In this document: positions 58,301 to 64,000 of the stretch, piece by piece
How positions within the stretch are numbered: the stretch's first letter is position 1
Layout of the letters: every line of letters starts with the position of its first letter
Source: Pseudomonas duriflava
Lineage (GTDB): Bacteria; Pseudomonadota; Gammaproteobacteria; Pseudomonadales; Pseudomonadaceae
Direction: 5' to 3'
Length of the DNA stretch: 64,000 nt
Assembly: GCF_007830155.1 (NCBI RefSeq)
Contig: NZ_VLKY01000001.1
Coordinates: 62,001 to 126,000, forward strand
Program-made: the position numbers and the translations under genes
Notes under the pieces: model-generated
What the model was told of the DNA's origin: nothing
Databases searched by the model: none
The model's input: only the letters and a program-made list of their open reading frames with translations

Positions 58301-59538
58301 TTGAGACTGGAGAGGCACGTAAGGCTGTCGGAAAGCCAGAGGTAGGGCAGATCAAATTAACGTTGGGGCGCGAAGGCGGCGATATTCTGTTGACTTTGGC
58401 TGACGACGGTCGAGGCATTGATCTGCCTGCTGTCAGACGCAAGGCGATTGAGCGTGGACTACTGGATCCCCAAAGCGAGATGTCCGATCAGGACGTTATG
58501 CAGTTTATTTTGGAATCGGGTTTCTCTACGGCATCACAGGTGACTCAGATCTCAGGGCGTGGCGTAGGCATGGACGTTGTCCATTCTGAGGTCAAGCAGT
58601 TGGGCGGTAGCATGAGTATTCAGTCGGTGCCGGGTGAGGGAACACGGTTTTCGATCCGTCTGCCTTTTACCGTATCGGTCAACCGGGCTTTGATGGTGTA
58701 TTCGGGTGAAGATCTGTATGCCGTACCGCTCAATACTATTGAAGGTATTGTTCGGGTATCTGCGACCGAGCTGGAAGCCTATTACCAGTCAGGTGCAGGT
58801 GCTTTTCAGTACGCCGGACAGACCTATGAGCTGAAATACTTGGGGGAATTGCTAGACAATGGACAGCGCCCCAAATTGAGCAATCAGCCGTTGCCGCTGC
58901 CGGTTATTCTGGTGCGCTCGAATGAGCATGCCGTAGCCATACAGATTGACACCTTGGCCGGCTCTCGAGAAATCGTGGTGAAAAGCCTTGGGCCTCAGTT
59001 TACAGGGGTATCTGGTATTTCCGGGGCGACTATTCTAGGGGATGGCCGGGTCGTCGTGATTCTCGACTTGCTGGCCCTGATTCGTAGTCATTACACGCGG
59101 CAGACCACTAGTACTTCGCCGTCTACTATCGCTCTTGAGCGTGCCGTCGAGCATGAAGCCGTACGACCTACATATGTCATGGTGGTGGACGACTCGGTTA
59201 CGGTACGTAAAGTGACGAGCCGTCTGCTCGAGCGACATGGGATGGACGTGGTTACCGCCAAGGATGGGGTTGACGCCATTGCCCTGTTGCAAGAGCGTCG
59301 CCCTGATATCCTCCTGCTCGATATCGAAATGCCACGTATGGATGGCTTCGAAGTGGCCTCGCTGGTCCGTCACGATGAGCACCTCAAGGAGTTGCCTATC
59401 ATTATGATTACGTCGCGTACCGGTGAAAAACACCGTGACCGCGCACGTGCTATTGGCGTGAACCATTATCTAGGTAAGCCGTATCAGGAAAACGAGCTTC
59501 TTACCCGCATCCATGAGTTGGTGAAGGATCATGACTGA
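52333..59538 (+). CDS. chpA: Giant chemotaxis histidine kinase ChpA
   Basis: Hybrid CheA-type kinase that phosphorylates PilG and PilH. In about 2,401 residues I see an Hpt-like domain with His49 (IHQVHGT) and five canonical Hpt domains with HTLKG at His807, His998, His1367, His1517 and His1664. A degenerate Tpt/Spt-like module (LLTQVRGGLGM) sits near residue 485. Then follow a dimerisation region, an HATPase (N-box MLRNAVDHG, Asn1984; DDGRGIDLPAV; SGRGVGMDVV), a CheW domain and a C-terminal receiver (phospho-Asp2330, LLLDIEMPRMDG). The fourth and fifth canonical-type Hpts are close copies. Acidic linkers separate the domains, one built from a hexanucleotide repeat. I start at MADRHDYVALEW (GGAG upstream), not five codons earlier. 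Confidence 0.97.
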   Translation: MADRHDYVALEWVKGEIAETLKQAQHALEAFVENPQDSTRIRFCLTYIHQVHGTLQMVEFYGAALLAEEMERLTETLQSATGHDRGEALEVLMRAILQLPSYLDRILSARRDLPMMVLPLLNELRAARGERPLSEVNFFSPIAPPVIPSLTPEEVSHRNTAEWSAMIRKLRQVLQVAQVSLFRNQGVSSHLVYLTRVFGRLEQLCHDSPLGELWPMASAMIEGLTVGTLENDSRVRVFLRRIDHEVKRLLINGAAAMNQPASYDLTRDLLFYLAKAPSQTPRIAAIKAQYRLEEALHISGQSAADEAAGIGPDRDAMRSVVTALREELVRIKDSLDLYVRSDRQQSSELNTLLSPLKQIADTLAVLGFGQPRRVILDQIDEVSALAVGARPSTDAALMDIAGALLYVEATLAGMTGIVESSEEEEDHLPTTDVAQVHQLVIREARSGLEQTKDAIIEFIASQWNHEHLQSVPQLLTQVRGGLGMIPLARAAGLVEACNRYVQQELLDRQAVPDWQSLDTLADAITSVEYYLERLTDDSSTQQDMILDVAEESMVSLGYPLISVGGVDVVEPVKMPVTAPEYSKEVRHTLESERDLRIGEAPLATVDEFEKPELLEPMAKADVTDNVEEALPAETAFESQNIVTDETSEDSGEFSVEELVDTAEQQAIKPDELSISNDIESIFLKDNSEAAKTDQPEEYVSEVESQGEPEESESLVAPAPLTLPTSEEAMGLAQVMASPVAPINPPAKNAPPSLLPPPADEEPVEEDLREVFIEEAEEVLDALTTYIPRWEENTADKEALSESRRAFHTLKGSGRMVRALVIGELSWAIENLLNRIIDRTVESSPDAIYVVSEVVKLLPQLIDEYANHQQRQRNDVDYLAAAAHALALGLPIAEQEEVEVEAGSDAASHEELVLQTEEMAKPQVEQPDVDAIGTGESLEEPSLELKPDSLELHQDTIDPLLLDIFCNEAETHLATVSEYLNQSELSSLPVTDNLLRALHTLKGSAHMAGIAPIADMAALLERVVKEYKSSHTPFETSERDVLADAANSIRGGLNQLASGRVDIDLVDNDELLARLDALLDDRVVPLASDATPQSGSRYDRQRLLDFLMEGMDILLHGDELLESWQQDEGDDATHAASLASDFTLFTDRAADVGLVDVEALGSALCEVYQAIISGALPNREQFFDEVLASQEALVSMLNQLAVGLRATAQPERIAALQNVLFDIEAIDVQDEHLEAEAEAEAEAEAEAEAEEIELTTVDITLEPREHIDAPETLPEPGVEEGVDKALENPEWALIEEPENTVSVPSLESTDTTAAAGFSWEEDDFDNEMVAIFLEEAVDLLDSAGLALERWYDDPSNPNYLWTLQRDLHTLKGGARMADIEPISNLAHELETLYEGLVDGRYSATPELRPLLQRCHDRIAQQLDQLRRHEMLASPDDLIAEIQSYRQVPSSRSEGSLVEAPSLNVSAAEDEAYGADAELIHIFLEEGDDILESTSASLVRWQADTQNSFELEALQRDLHTLKGGARMAEIEPVSSLAHELEFLYESLSAGHLRASDELFALLHRSHDCLAEMLAAVREQRPAPNGIEHIDAIRRFRSDAQGQLERPASVSLIPAQTLVDSDEEDEILDIFIEEAEDLLDSMEQALQQWMQSENAEEAVDELLRCLHTLKGGARLAGQLSLGNDAHLLEQELGEANPLNGVVTAERAAELKARAQSGVADLATEVTALRARRQQLASDSLAVMAVDELEPEEMLAPVMAATAQQDVEEVRILPFVQRAQEAARREGNRRAPQELVRVPADLLEGLVNLAGETSIFRGRVEQQVSDISTTLGEMEATIERVRDQLRRLDMETQAEILSRHQGESERAGYEEFDPLEMDRYSQLQQLSRSLFESASDLLDLKNTLALRNRDAETLLLQQARVNTELQEGLMQTRMVPFDRMVPRLRRVVRQVASELGKQVDFEIDNPEGELDRNVLERIVAPLEHMLRNAVDHGIETGEARKAVGKPEVGQIKLTLGREGGDILLTLADDGRGIDLPAVRRKAIERGLLDPQSEMSDQDVMQFILESGFSTASQVTQISGRGVGMDVVHSEVKQLGGSMSIQSVPGEGTRFSIRLPFTVSVNRALMVYSGEDLYAVPLNTIEGIVRVSATELEAYYQSGAGAFQYAGQTYELKYLGELLDNGQRPKLSNQPLPLPVILVRSNEHAVAIQIDTLAGSREIVVKSLGPQFTGVSGISGATILGDGRVVVILDLLALIRSHYTRQTTSTSPSTIALERAVEHEAVRPTYVMVVDDSVTVRKVTSRLLERHGMDVVTAKDGVDAIALLQERRPDILLLDIEMPRMDGFEVASLVRHDEHLKELPIIMITSRTGEKHRDRARAIGVNHYLGKPYQENELLTRIHELVKDHD
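56029..56076 (+). repeat. Hexanucleotide repeat (GAAGCA)8 within chpA
   Basis: Eight perfect in-frame copies of GAAGCA, followed by GAAGAG, encode (Glu-Ala)8 in an acidic linker before the fourth HPt. Gain or loss of units would keep the reading frame and change only linker length. Confidence 0.97.
56893..56899 (+). repeat. G7 tract in chpA (HPt at His1517)
   Basis: AAAGGGGGGGC encodes Lys-Gly-Gly-Ala directly after the phospho-His motif. Seven Gs make a potential slippage site; a one-base change would truncate ChpA before its kinase domain. Confidence 0.95.
57334..57340 (+). repeat. G7 tract in chpA (HPt at His1664)
   Basis: Second AAAGGGGGGGC at the same codon positions of the last Hpt. 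It has the same slippage potential and again lies upstream of the kinase domain. Confidence 0.95.
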
Positions 59539-60550
59539 GAAATCAGCAGTGCGGGTTGCAATTCTGGCCGACACTTCGCTGCAACGTTACGTGTTACAGC
59601 AGGTGCTAGCAGGAAACGGCTACCAGGTCGTGTTCAACAGTGATCCTGCTCGGCTTAGTACAGAGATGCTGCGAGCCTGTAATACTGACTTATGGCTGGT
59701 CGATCTAGCGGAGTCGGAGGATTCCGACTTACTGGATGATCTGCTGGAGAATACATCGACCCCTGTTCTATTTGGAGAAGGGCAGGCGCCAGAGTTCAAC
59801 TCGGAGCTTTTTCCCCGCTGGGAGCGGCGATTAGTGACGAAGCTGAAACACTTGGTCGGTGATACTACTGAAGCCGTAGGCCCTAGTTTACAAGCTTTGC
59901 TGGCAGATACTAGCCGCCCGGAACGGCTCAGTGTGCCTGAAGGCTTGGCAAAAGCCTCCCTTCAAGGTGAGCCGGCTAAAGAGGTTTGGCTATTGGCTGC
60001 CTCCATGGGTGGACCTGATGCAGTGAAGGCATTTCTCGATGTTTTGCCGGGAAGTTTGCCGATTGGTTTTCTGTACGCTCAACACATCGACGCTAACTTC
60101 GAAGCCACTTTGCCAATGGCAGTAGGGCGTCACAGTCAATGGCAAGTACAAGTCGCTCAGCCAGGCGATCATCTACGTTGCGGTGAGGTCATTGTCGTAC
60201 CTACTCAGCATGAGCTGGGCTTCGAGCAAGATGCTCGAATTCGCATCACTGACCGACGCTGGCCTGAGCCTTATACGCCCTCAATTGATCAAATGATGCT
60301 CAACCTGGCGCAGCACTTTGGTTCTCGTTGCGGCGTGATCGTCTTCAGCGGAATGGGGAGCGATGGAAGCGCCTCGGCTGCCTATATGCGCCGCCGCGGC
60401 GGATCCATCTGGACGCAAAACGCAGCCAGTTGCAGTTGCGCCAGCATGCCAGAAAGCATCCGTGAAGCGGGACTTTCAACCTTTACGGCCGATCCGCGAG
60501 GCTTGGCCGAGGCCTTGGTCGCTCGTCTGGCCAAGCAATACGCTCACTGA
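59531..60550 (+). CDS. chpB: Chemoreceptor methylesterase ChpB (CheB family)
   Basis: Predicted to remove methyl groups from PilJ. The N-terminal receiver-like domain is weakly conserved (VAILADTSLQRYVL, one candidate Asp in LWLVDLAE). The C-terminal esterase has the catalytic Ser in LLAASMGGPDAV, His in YAQHIDANFE and Asp in FSGMGSDGSA. 339 residues. It overlaps the chpA stop by eight bases, which implies coupled translation. Confidence 0.95.
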   Translation: MTEKSAVRVAILADTSLQRYVLQQVLAGNGYQVVFNSDPARLSTEMLRACNTDLWLVDLAESEDSDLLDDLLENTSTPVLFGEGQAPEFNSELFPRWERRLVTKLKHLVGDTTEAVGPSLQALLADTSRPERLSVPEGLAKASLQGEPAKEVWLLAASMGGPDAVKAFLDVLPGSLPIGFLYAQHIDANFEATLPMAVGRHSQWQVQVAQPGDHLRCGEVIVVPTQHELGFEQDARIRITDRRWPEPYTPSIDQMMLNLAQHFGSRCGVIVFSGMGSDGSASAAYMRRRGGSIWTQNAASCSCASMPESIREAGLSTFTADPRGLAEALVARLAKQYAH

Positions 60551-60561
60551 AGGAAGCAATT

Positions 60562-61038
60562 ATGAGCCAAGTGCCTGCCGCGCCCTCTACCGAAGCCCTT
60601 ACCGGCCTTCTGCTTTCGCTGACTGATCGAACTTTGTTGCTGCCTAATGTGGCGGTAGCTGAGTTGGTGCCCTATCGCCCAGTACCCAAGCTCTCAGGCA
60701 TGCCGGACTGGTGCCTGGGGCAGGTAGGGTGGCGTGACCTGCGTCTGCCGCTGCTCAGTTTTGAAGCTGCATCTGGGGCGACGCTGCAATTCGATCGCAG
60801 CAGTACGACAGCTCGTGTCGCGATCATCAATGCGCTGGGCGGCCGCGAGCATGTTCGCTTTCTCGCCTTGCTCGTTCAAGGAATACCACGATCCATGCGG
60901 GTTACGCCTGAATTACAGGCTGCCGATGTACCGTTGGCTCCCTTAGAGTTGGCCGCTGTTCAGCATGAGGAGAGCATTGTGAAAATTCCAGATCTGGTTG
61001 CGCTGGAAGAGATGCTTGGGACACTGGGTATTCTTTAA
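60562..61038 (+). CDS. chpC: CheW-like protein ChpC
   Basis: 158-residue CheW-domain protein that may link extra receptors to ChpA. The domain runs from LLLSLTDRTLLLPNVAVAEL through WCLGQVGWRDLRLPLLSFE to the C-terminus. It is the last recognisable gene of the cluster; chpD and chpE, which I recall downstream in P. aeruginosa, are absent and the next gene is the convergent rsmE. Confidence 0.92.
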   Translation: MSQVPAAPSTEALTGLLLSLTDRTLLLPNVAVAELVPYRPVPKLSGMPDWCLGQVGWRDLRLPLLSFEAASGATLQFDRSSTTARVAIINALGGREHVRFLALLVQGIPRSMRVTPELQAADVPLAPLELAAVQHEESIVKIPDLVALEEMLGTLGIL

Positions 61039-61059
61039 GGCCTATCGCTTAGTCGAGCG

Positions 61060-61779
61060 TTAAAAGTCACCCCACATCTGCTGGGCTACAGATAGCGCCA
61101 CAACAGGGGCCGTCTCGGTACGCAACACGCGGGGGCCGAGGCGAGCTGCCTGGAAGCCTTTTGACAAGGCATGGCTAACCTCAGTCTCGCTTAACCCACC
61201 CTCTGGTCCGATCAAGAAAGCCAAAGAGTCAGGTGCTGGATGGCGTGTCAGCGGCTCGGCTACAGGGTGTAGGACGAGTTTCAGCGAGGCATCACTCTTG
61301 TCTAGCCAGTCTGCCAGCAAGACGGGTGGATGAATAAGAGGGATTACCGAGCGACCACACTGCTCACAGGCGCTAATGGCAACCTGGCGCCAGTGGGCCA
61401 AGCGCTTATCGGCACGTTCGTCCTTCAGGCGCACCTCACACCGTTCGGTCAAAAGCGGTGTGATTTCACTAACGCCGAGTTCTGTAGCCTTTTGAATGGC
61501 CCAGTCCATACGCTCGCCCCGTGACAAGCCCTGACCCAGATGGACGCGCAGGCGGGACTCTTCAAGACCATTGATCTGCTTTTCCAGCTCGACCCGCACT
61601 GTCTTCTTTCCTATCTCTGCAACTACACCGATAAACTCCTGACCGGAGCCGTTGAACAGTTGAACGGCATCGCCAGAACTCAGACGTAATACTCGTCCTA
61701 GATAATGGGCTTGAGCCTCAGGCAATAGATGTTGGCCAAGCGAGAGCGGAAGATCGACGAAAAAACGTGATAGGCGCAT
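61060..61779 (-). CDS. rsmE: 16S rRNA (uracil-1498-N3)-methyltransferase RsmE
   Basis: SPOUT-class enzyme that methylates U1498 in the decoding region of 16S rRNA. The knot motif LIGPEGGLSETEV and the C-terminal RLGPRVLRTETAPVVAL are diagnostic. The N-terminal PUA-like domain includes HYLGRVLRLSSGDAVQLFNG. 239 residues. It converges on chpC with only 21 bases between the stops. Confidence 0.96.
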   Translation of the reverse strand: MRLSRFFVDLPLSLGQHLLPEAQAHYLGRVLRLSSGDAVQLFNGSGQEFIGVVAEIGKKTVRVELEKQINGLEESRLRVHLGQGLSRGERMDWAIQKATELGVSEITPLLTERCEVRLKDERADKRLAHWRQVAISACEQCGRSVIPLIHPPVLLADWLDKSDASLKLVLHPVAEPLTRHPAPDSLAFLIGPEGGLSETEVSHALSKGFQAARLGPRVLRTETAPVVALSVAQQMWGDF

Positions 61780-61836
61780 GGATATGATTCAGATCGGGAT
61801 TGAAAAATGCAGGAAGCAGGCCGTCGCGATGAGTTT

Positions 61837-61863
61837 TCCTTGCCGATTGAAACCCGGCAAGGA
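61837..61863 (-). terminator. Hairpin after the HopJ-family gene
   Basis: 9-bp perfect stem TCCTTGCCG / CGGCAAGGA with a 9-base loop, 7 bases past the stop of the HopJ-family gene. AAAAC rather than Ts follows on that strand, so termination is uncertain. It lies in the 90-base gap before rsmE. Confidence 0.4.
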
Positions 61864-61869
61864 GGAGCT

Positions 61870-62211
61870 TTAGCGAAGGGCAACCAGGGGTAAGGTCTCG
61901 AAGCGGACACCGGCTAAGCCATGACTAATCAGCGAGCGGATGTTGGCATGATCCGTTCCTTCCGGCGTGGCAATAACACTGCGATAGTGTTCGCCAAAGG
62001 CTAGCAGAGCTTCTTGGGTATTAAAGTTTTCCAGCAACGCCAGACCTAGGGTTTTGCAAGAGCCTTCGTTCTGGCCTTCCGCATTTTCTACCGAGCCATT
62101 CACAAAGGCTCTGGGCGTGTACTGATAGTGCTCGGCAATAAAGGCCAGCGTATCGGCAAACATATGCTCACCGCTATTGAGCTGCCGACGAAAACTTTCC
62201 AACGTATTCAT
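61870..62211 (-). CDS. HopJ family protein
   Basis: 113 residues matching the HopJ type III effector family by name, with YQYTPRAFVNGSVENAEGQNEGSCKTLGL and ALLAFGEHYRSVIATPEGTDHANIR. Most members are chromosomal and occur in bacteria and plants without any secretion context, and there is none here, so an effector role is unlikely. It overlaps the DUF1244 gene by four bases, and the folM-DUF1244-HopJ order is common in pseudomonads. Confidence 0.9.
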   Translation of the reverse strand: MNTLESFRRQLNSGEHMFADTLAFIAEHYQYTPRAFVNGSVENAEGQNEGSCKTLGLALLENFNTQEALLAFGEHYRSVIATPEGTDHANIRSLISHGLAGVRFETLPLVALR

Positions 62212-62501
62212 GGTTTTGCATTCTCCTTGAAAGCGGCTGCCTGTTCAGGTGTCGCTTCCTTTTGATAACGGCTTTTCCATTCTGCGTAAGGCATTCCATA
62301 GATCGCCTCTCGTGCATCGTCCAAGCTTATATCGACACCTTTTTCGTCTGCCGCAGCCTTGTACCATTTGGACAGACAGTTGCGGCAAAAGCCTGACAAG
62401 TTCATCAAGTCGATGTTTTGTACGTCGGTCCGCTTGCGCAGATGCTCGACGAGAGTGCGGAAGGCGGCAGCCTCAAGCTCGATACGCTCTTGTTCAGTCA
62501 T
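62208..62501 (-). CDS. DUF1244 family protein
   Basis: 97-residue soluble helical protein. The family motif RKRTDVQNIDLMNLSGFCRN followed by CLSKWYKAAADEKG is clear, and YGMPYAEWKSRYQ completes it. The two cysteines and the FCRNCL pattern suggest metal or nucleic-acid contact, but no function is established. It is translationally coupled to the HopJ gene and 41 bases after folM. Confidence 0.93.
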   Translation of the reverse strand: MTEQERIELEAAAFRTLVEHLRKRTDVQNIDLMNLSGFCRNCLSKWYKAAADEKGVDISLDDAREAIYGMPYAEWKSRYQKEATPEQAAAFKENAKP

Positions 62502-62529
62502 GGAAAGTCCTTCTGGAATAAGAGATTAT

Positions 62530-62557
62530 GCCAGGAATCTACTTAAGCATTCCTGGC
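62530..62557 (-). terminator. Hairpin at the folM stop
   Basis: 9-bp perfect stem GCCAGGAAT / ATTCCTGGC; the folM stop codon lies in its 10-base loop. ATAATCTCTTATT follows on the minus strand, moderately T-rich. It may reduce read-through into the DUF1244-HopJ genes. Confidence 0.5.
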
Positions 62558-63253
62558 GTGACGAAGGTGGCGACCACCATTGACGGTAACGGTACTACCT
62601 GTGGTGTAGCTAGAGGCTAACAGATAAAGCACTGCCTCAATGATTGGTTCGGCGCCCGGTTCGTAAGGCAGCAGGGCCTTTTTCAGCGTAGCCTGCTGGT
62701 ACGTTACTGTGCTGTCTTCCTTGAACAGGAGAAGACCCGGTGCGATGGTGTTGACCCGCACACTCGGCGCAAGCTTTTCAGCAAAAGACAGCGTCAAGTT
62801 ACTTAATCCCGCCTTGGTTGCGGTATAGGCGATATGGTTACGGCTTCCGCGCAAGGCGCTGTCATCGCTTATATGAATAATATCGGCGCGCGGCGCTTTA
62901 AGTAGAAGAGGCGTTAAGGCCTGATTCAAATGGTAGGGTGCCTCGAGATGCACTTGATACATAAGCCTCAGGTGTTCAAGGGAGTCATCCAGCCAGCGTG
63001 AAGCGTTATGGATGATGCCTCGGATAGATAAAGCATGAGTAAGCAGGTAATCAATCAAGCGTTCCCGATCTTCAGGGCAGCTCAGGTCTGCCTGAAACGT
63101 CTGGACTTGTTCAAGTTCGGCCAGTTCTCCTGGCTGTTCCCGGTAGACGGCCAATACCTCATAACCCTGGCGACTCAGGGCTTTGGTCAAGGCTAGGCCA
63201 ACACGCTTGTTGGCACCGGTCACGATCAGCGGTACTGACAGCGAATCAGTCAT
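62543..63253 (-). CDS. folM: Dihydromonapterin reductase FolM
   Basis: Short-chain dehydrogenase that reduces dihydromonapterin (and weakly dihydrofolate), supplying tetrahydromonapterin for phenylalanine hydroxylase in pseudomonads. NADP motif VTGANKRVGLAL with the TGxxxRxG pattern of pteridine reductases; active-site Ser in HISDDSALRG region and YTATKAG (Tyr-x3-Lys). 236 residues from MTDSLSVPLIV, six codons inside the longest frame. The neighbouring DUF1244 and HopJ genes support the assignment, although folE and folX are not visible. Confidence 0.9.
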   Translation of the reverse strand: MTDSLSVPLIVTGANKRVGLALTKALSRQGYEVLAVYREQPGELAELEQVQTFQADLSCPEDRERLIDYLLTHALSIRGIIHNASRWLDDSLEHLRLMYQVHLEAPYHLNQALTPLLLKAPRADIIHISDDSALRGSRNHIAYTATKAGLSNLTLSFAEKLAPSVRVNTIAPGLLLFKEDSTVTYQQATLKKALLPYEPGAEPIIEAVLYLLASSYTTGSTVTVNGGRHLRHARNA

Positions 63254-63344
63254 GGCATGAAACTCCGACAACCAGGTGGGCGGCCTACCCAGTCGATAGG
63301 GTAGACAACATACGATTATCGCAGACCCATGCCACGGAACAACC

Positions 63345-63923
63345 TCAAGATTGCCGACTGATTACAGCCCGAAGGGGGCGGCGTGCCGCCGAAGGGTTCG
63401 GGGCTTGGTTAAGCCAGCCCGATAACAGGCGAGTAACCAAAGGAATAAACAGGCAAACCATGATGGGCGTCAGGATTAAGGTACTTACCAGAACCCGTGG
63501 TAAGAGCGTTAAGCTACTCAACGATGCGCCAAACAAGGCATTGAACAACAGGGATATGGGAAAGAAGGCTAGCCAAACGGCTATGCTTTGTTTCCAGCGA
63601 GGAGGTGTGCCTCGCGAGGTGGCGAACCAGGTATCGAGTCCTTGGGCACGGTGCTCATGAGGTTGCTCGAATAAGCCTTGTCCGCGTTCGAGCCAGCGTT
63701 GCCGTGTACTGGAGTGCTCCCACTCATCCAGAGTATGCTCATCGGTAAAGCGGAAAATGATCTGGACTTCATTATCGCCCGGAGGCGGGGAGAGCACGCC
63801 AGATCCTAGATAGCCAGGATAGTGTGTTGCCAGACGTTCGCCTTCATGCAGCCAAGTGAGAAAGTCATCATAACGGCCTTCGGCAACGCGACGGGCCACC
63901 ATCAATGTGACGGGATGAGTCAT
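63345..63923 (-). CDS. Antibiotic-biosynthesis-monooxygenase-like (ABM) membrane protein
   Basis: 192 residues. The N-terminal dimeric alpha/beta-barrel ABM domain (about 1-95) contains VTLMVARRVAEGRYDDFLTW, PGYLGSGVLSPP and FRFTDEHTLDEWEHSSTRQ. The C-terminal half has two hydrophobic helices (SIAVWLAFFPISLLFNALFG and VLVSTLILTPIMVCLFIPL). The architecture is common in Proteobacteria; function is unknown and heme or quinol oxidation is only a family association. Its start overlaps the stop of an upstream frame (ATGA), implying an operon. Confidence 0.85.
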   Translation of the reverse strand: MTHPVTLMVARRVAEGRYDDFLTWLHEGERLATHYPGYLGSGVLSPPPGDNEVQIIFRFTDEHTLDEWEHSSTRQRWLERGQGLFEQPHEHRAQGLDTWFATSRGTPPRWKQSIAVWLAFFPISLLFNALFGASLSSLTLLPRVLVSTLILTPIMVCLFIPLVTRLLSGWLNQAPNPSAARRPLRAVISRQS

Positions 63924-64000
63924 AGATTCGCTCCAACCTTCAACGGCCCGGATAGGGCAGTCAATCCAAGCAATGCGGGATAAGCACTGCGCTCGAAAAC
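63920..64000 (-). CDS. C-terminal end of an unidentified gene (5' part outside window)
   Basis: The last 26 codons of an open frame ending SGPLKVGANL-stop. The stop overlaps the next gene's ATG as ATGA, a typical coupled junction, which is the main reason to believe it is coding. It is too short to name. Confidence 0.55.
   Translation of the reverse strand, partial: VFERSAYPALLGLTALSGPLKVGANL

Noticed and set aside
61870-62211. Treating the HopJ-family gene as a type III effector
   Set aside because: There is no secretion locus, hrp-type promoter or chaperone nearby; the gene is coupled to DUF1244 and follows folM, and the family is broadly chromosomal.

Overview
The window is chromosomal DNA from a gammaproteobacterium of the Pseudomonas lineage. 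The evidence is the protein families and above all the gene order: retS-purD-purH-fis-dusB-(DUF3426)-prmA-accC-accB, dsbD-(ctpL-like)-gcbA, pilT-pilU, pyrR-pyrB-pyrC', and tonB3-gshB-pilGHIJK-chpABC. All of these are familiar from Pseudomonas aeruginosa and its relatives. By eye the base composition is less GC-rich than typical P. aeruginosa, and several genes that I remember from the same neighbourhoods are missing (aroQ, a DUF4426 gene, a DUF167 gene, chpD/chpE). I therefore place it in the family but not in a species. No rRNA, tRNA, insertion sequence, prophage or CRISPR array was seen; the region reads as core genome.

Layout. (1) 1-18.9 kb, all on the minus strand: the 5' part of a urea-transporter binding protein gene (urtA), the RetS hybrid sensor, late purine synthesis (purH, purD), the dusB-fis operon, a zinc-ribbon membrane protein, prmA, the biotin carboxylase/carrier operon accB-accC, dsbD, a chemoreceptor and the diguanylate cyclase GcbA. 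(2) 19.1-23.9 kb, plus strand: a DUF2333 protein, an aldo/keto reductase, a SUI1/YciH protein and arginine decarboxylase SpeA. (3) 23.9-37.6 kb: mtgA, a DUF423 protein, thiS-thiG and trmB, then a minus-strand run of hemW, rdgB, metW, metX, a dynamin-like GTPase, yggT, proC and yggS, divergent from pilT-pilU. (4) 37.6-47.6 kb, mostly minus strand: a UdgX/DUF4130 uracil-DNA glycosylase-like protein with a radical-SAM partner, an NlpC/P60 endopeptidase, a TM2 protein (plus strand), pyrimidine genes with ruvX and yqgE, tonB3 and gshB. (5) 47.8-61.0 kb, plus strand: the complete Pil-Chp chemosensory cluster that controls type IV pili, including a giant ChpA kinase of about 2,400 residues. (6) 61.1-64 kb, minus strand: rsmE, a HopJ-family protein, a DUF1244 protein, folM, a monooxygenase-like membrane protein and the tail of one more gene.

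Theme. Much of the window concerns surface behaviour. PilT/PilU retract type IV pili, Pil-Chp controls them, TonB3 is linked to twitching, and RetS and GcbA control the planktonic-to-biofilm switch. The rest is housekeeping metabolism (purine, pyrimidine, thiamine, methionine, proline, glutathione, polyamine, fatty acid).

The most noteworthy observation is the radical-SAM/UdgX pair. A near-consensus LexA box (40307-40326) lies immediately upstream of it, embedded in a perfect 15+15 bp palindrome whose downstream arm carries the ribosome-binding site. This predicts an SOS-induced DNA repair operon with a possible second layer of translational control. Other points are a Crp/Vfr-like site before the ctpL-like gene, a hexanucleotide repeat and two G7 tracts inside chpA, degenerate kinase motifs in RetS, and an apparent junction between two regions that are far apart in P. 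aeruginosa. Only one stretch longer than 300 bases lacks a gene (12940-13349, upstream of accB); it holds two strong hairpins. Comparisons with P. aeruginosa gene order are from memory, not from an alignment.
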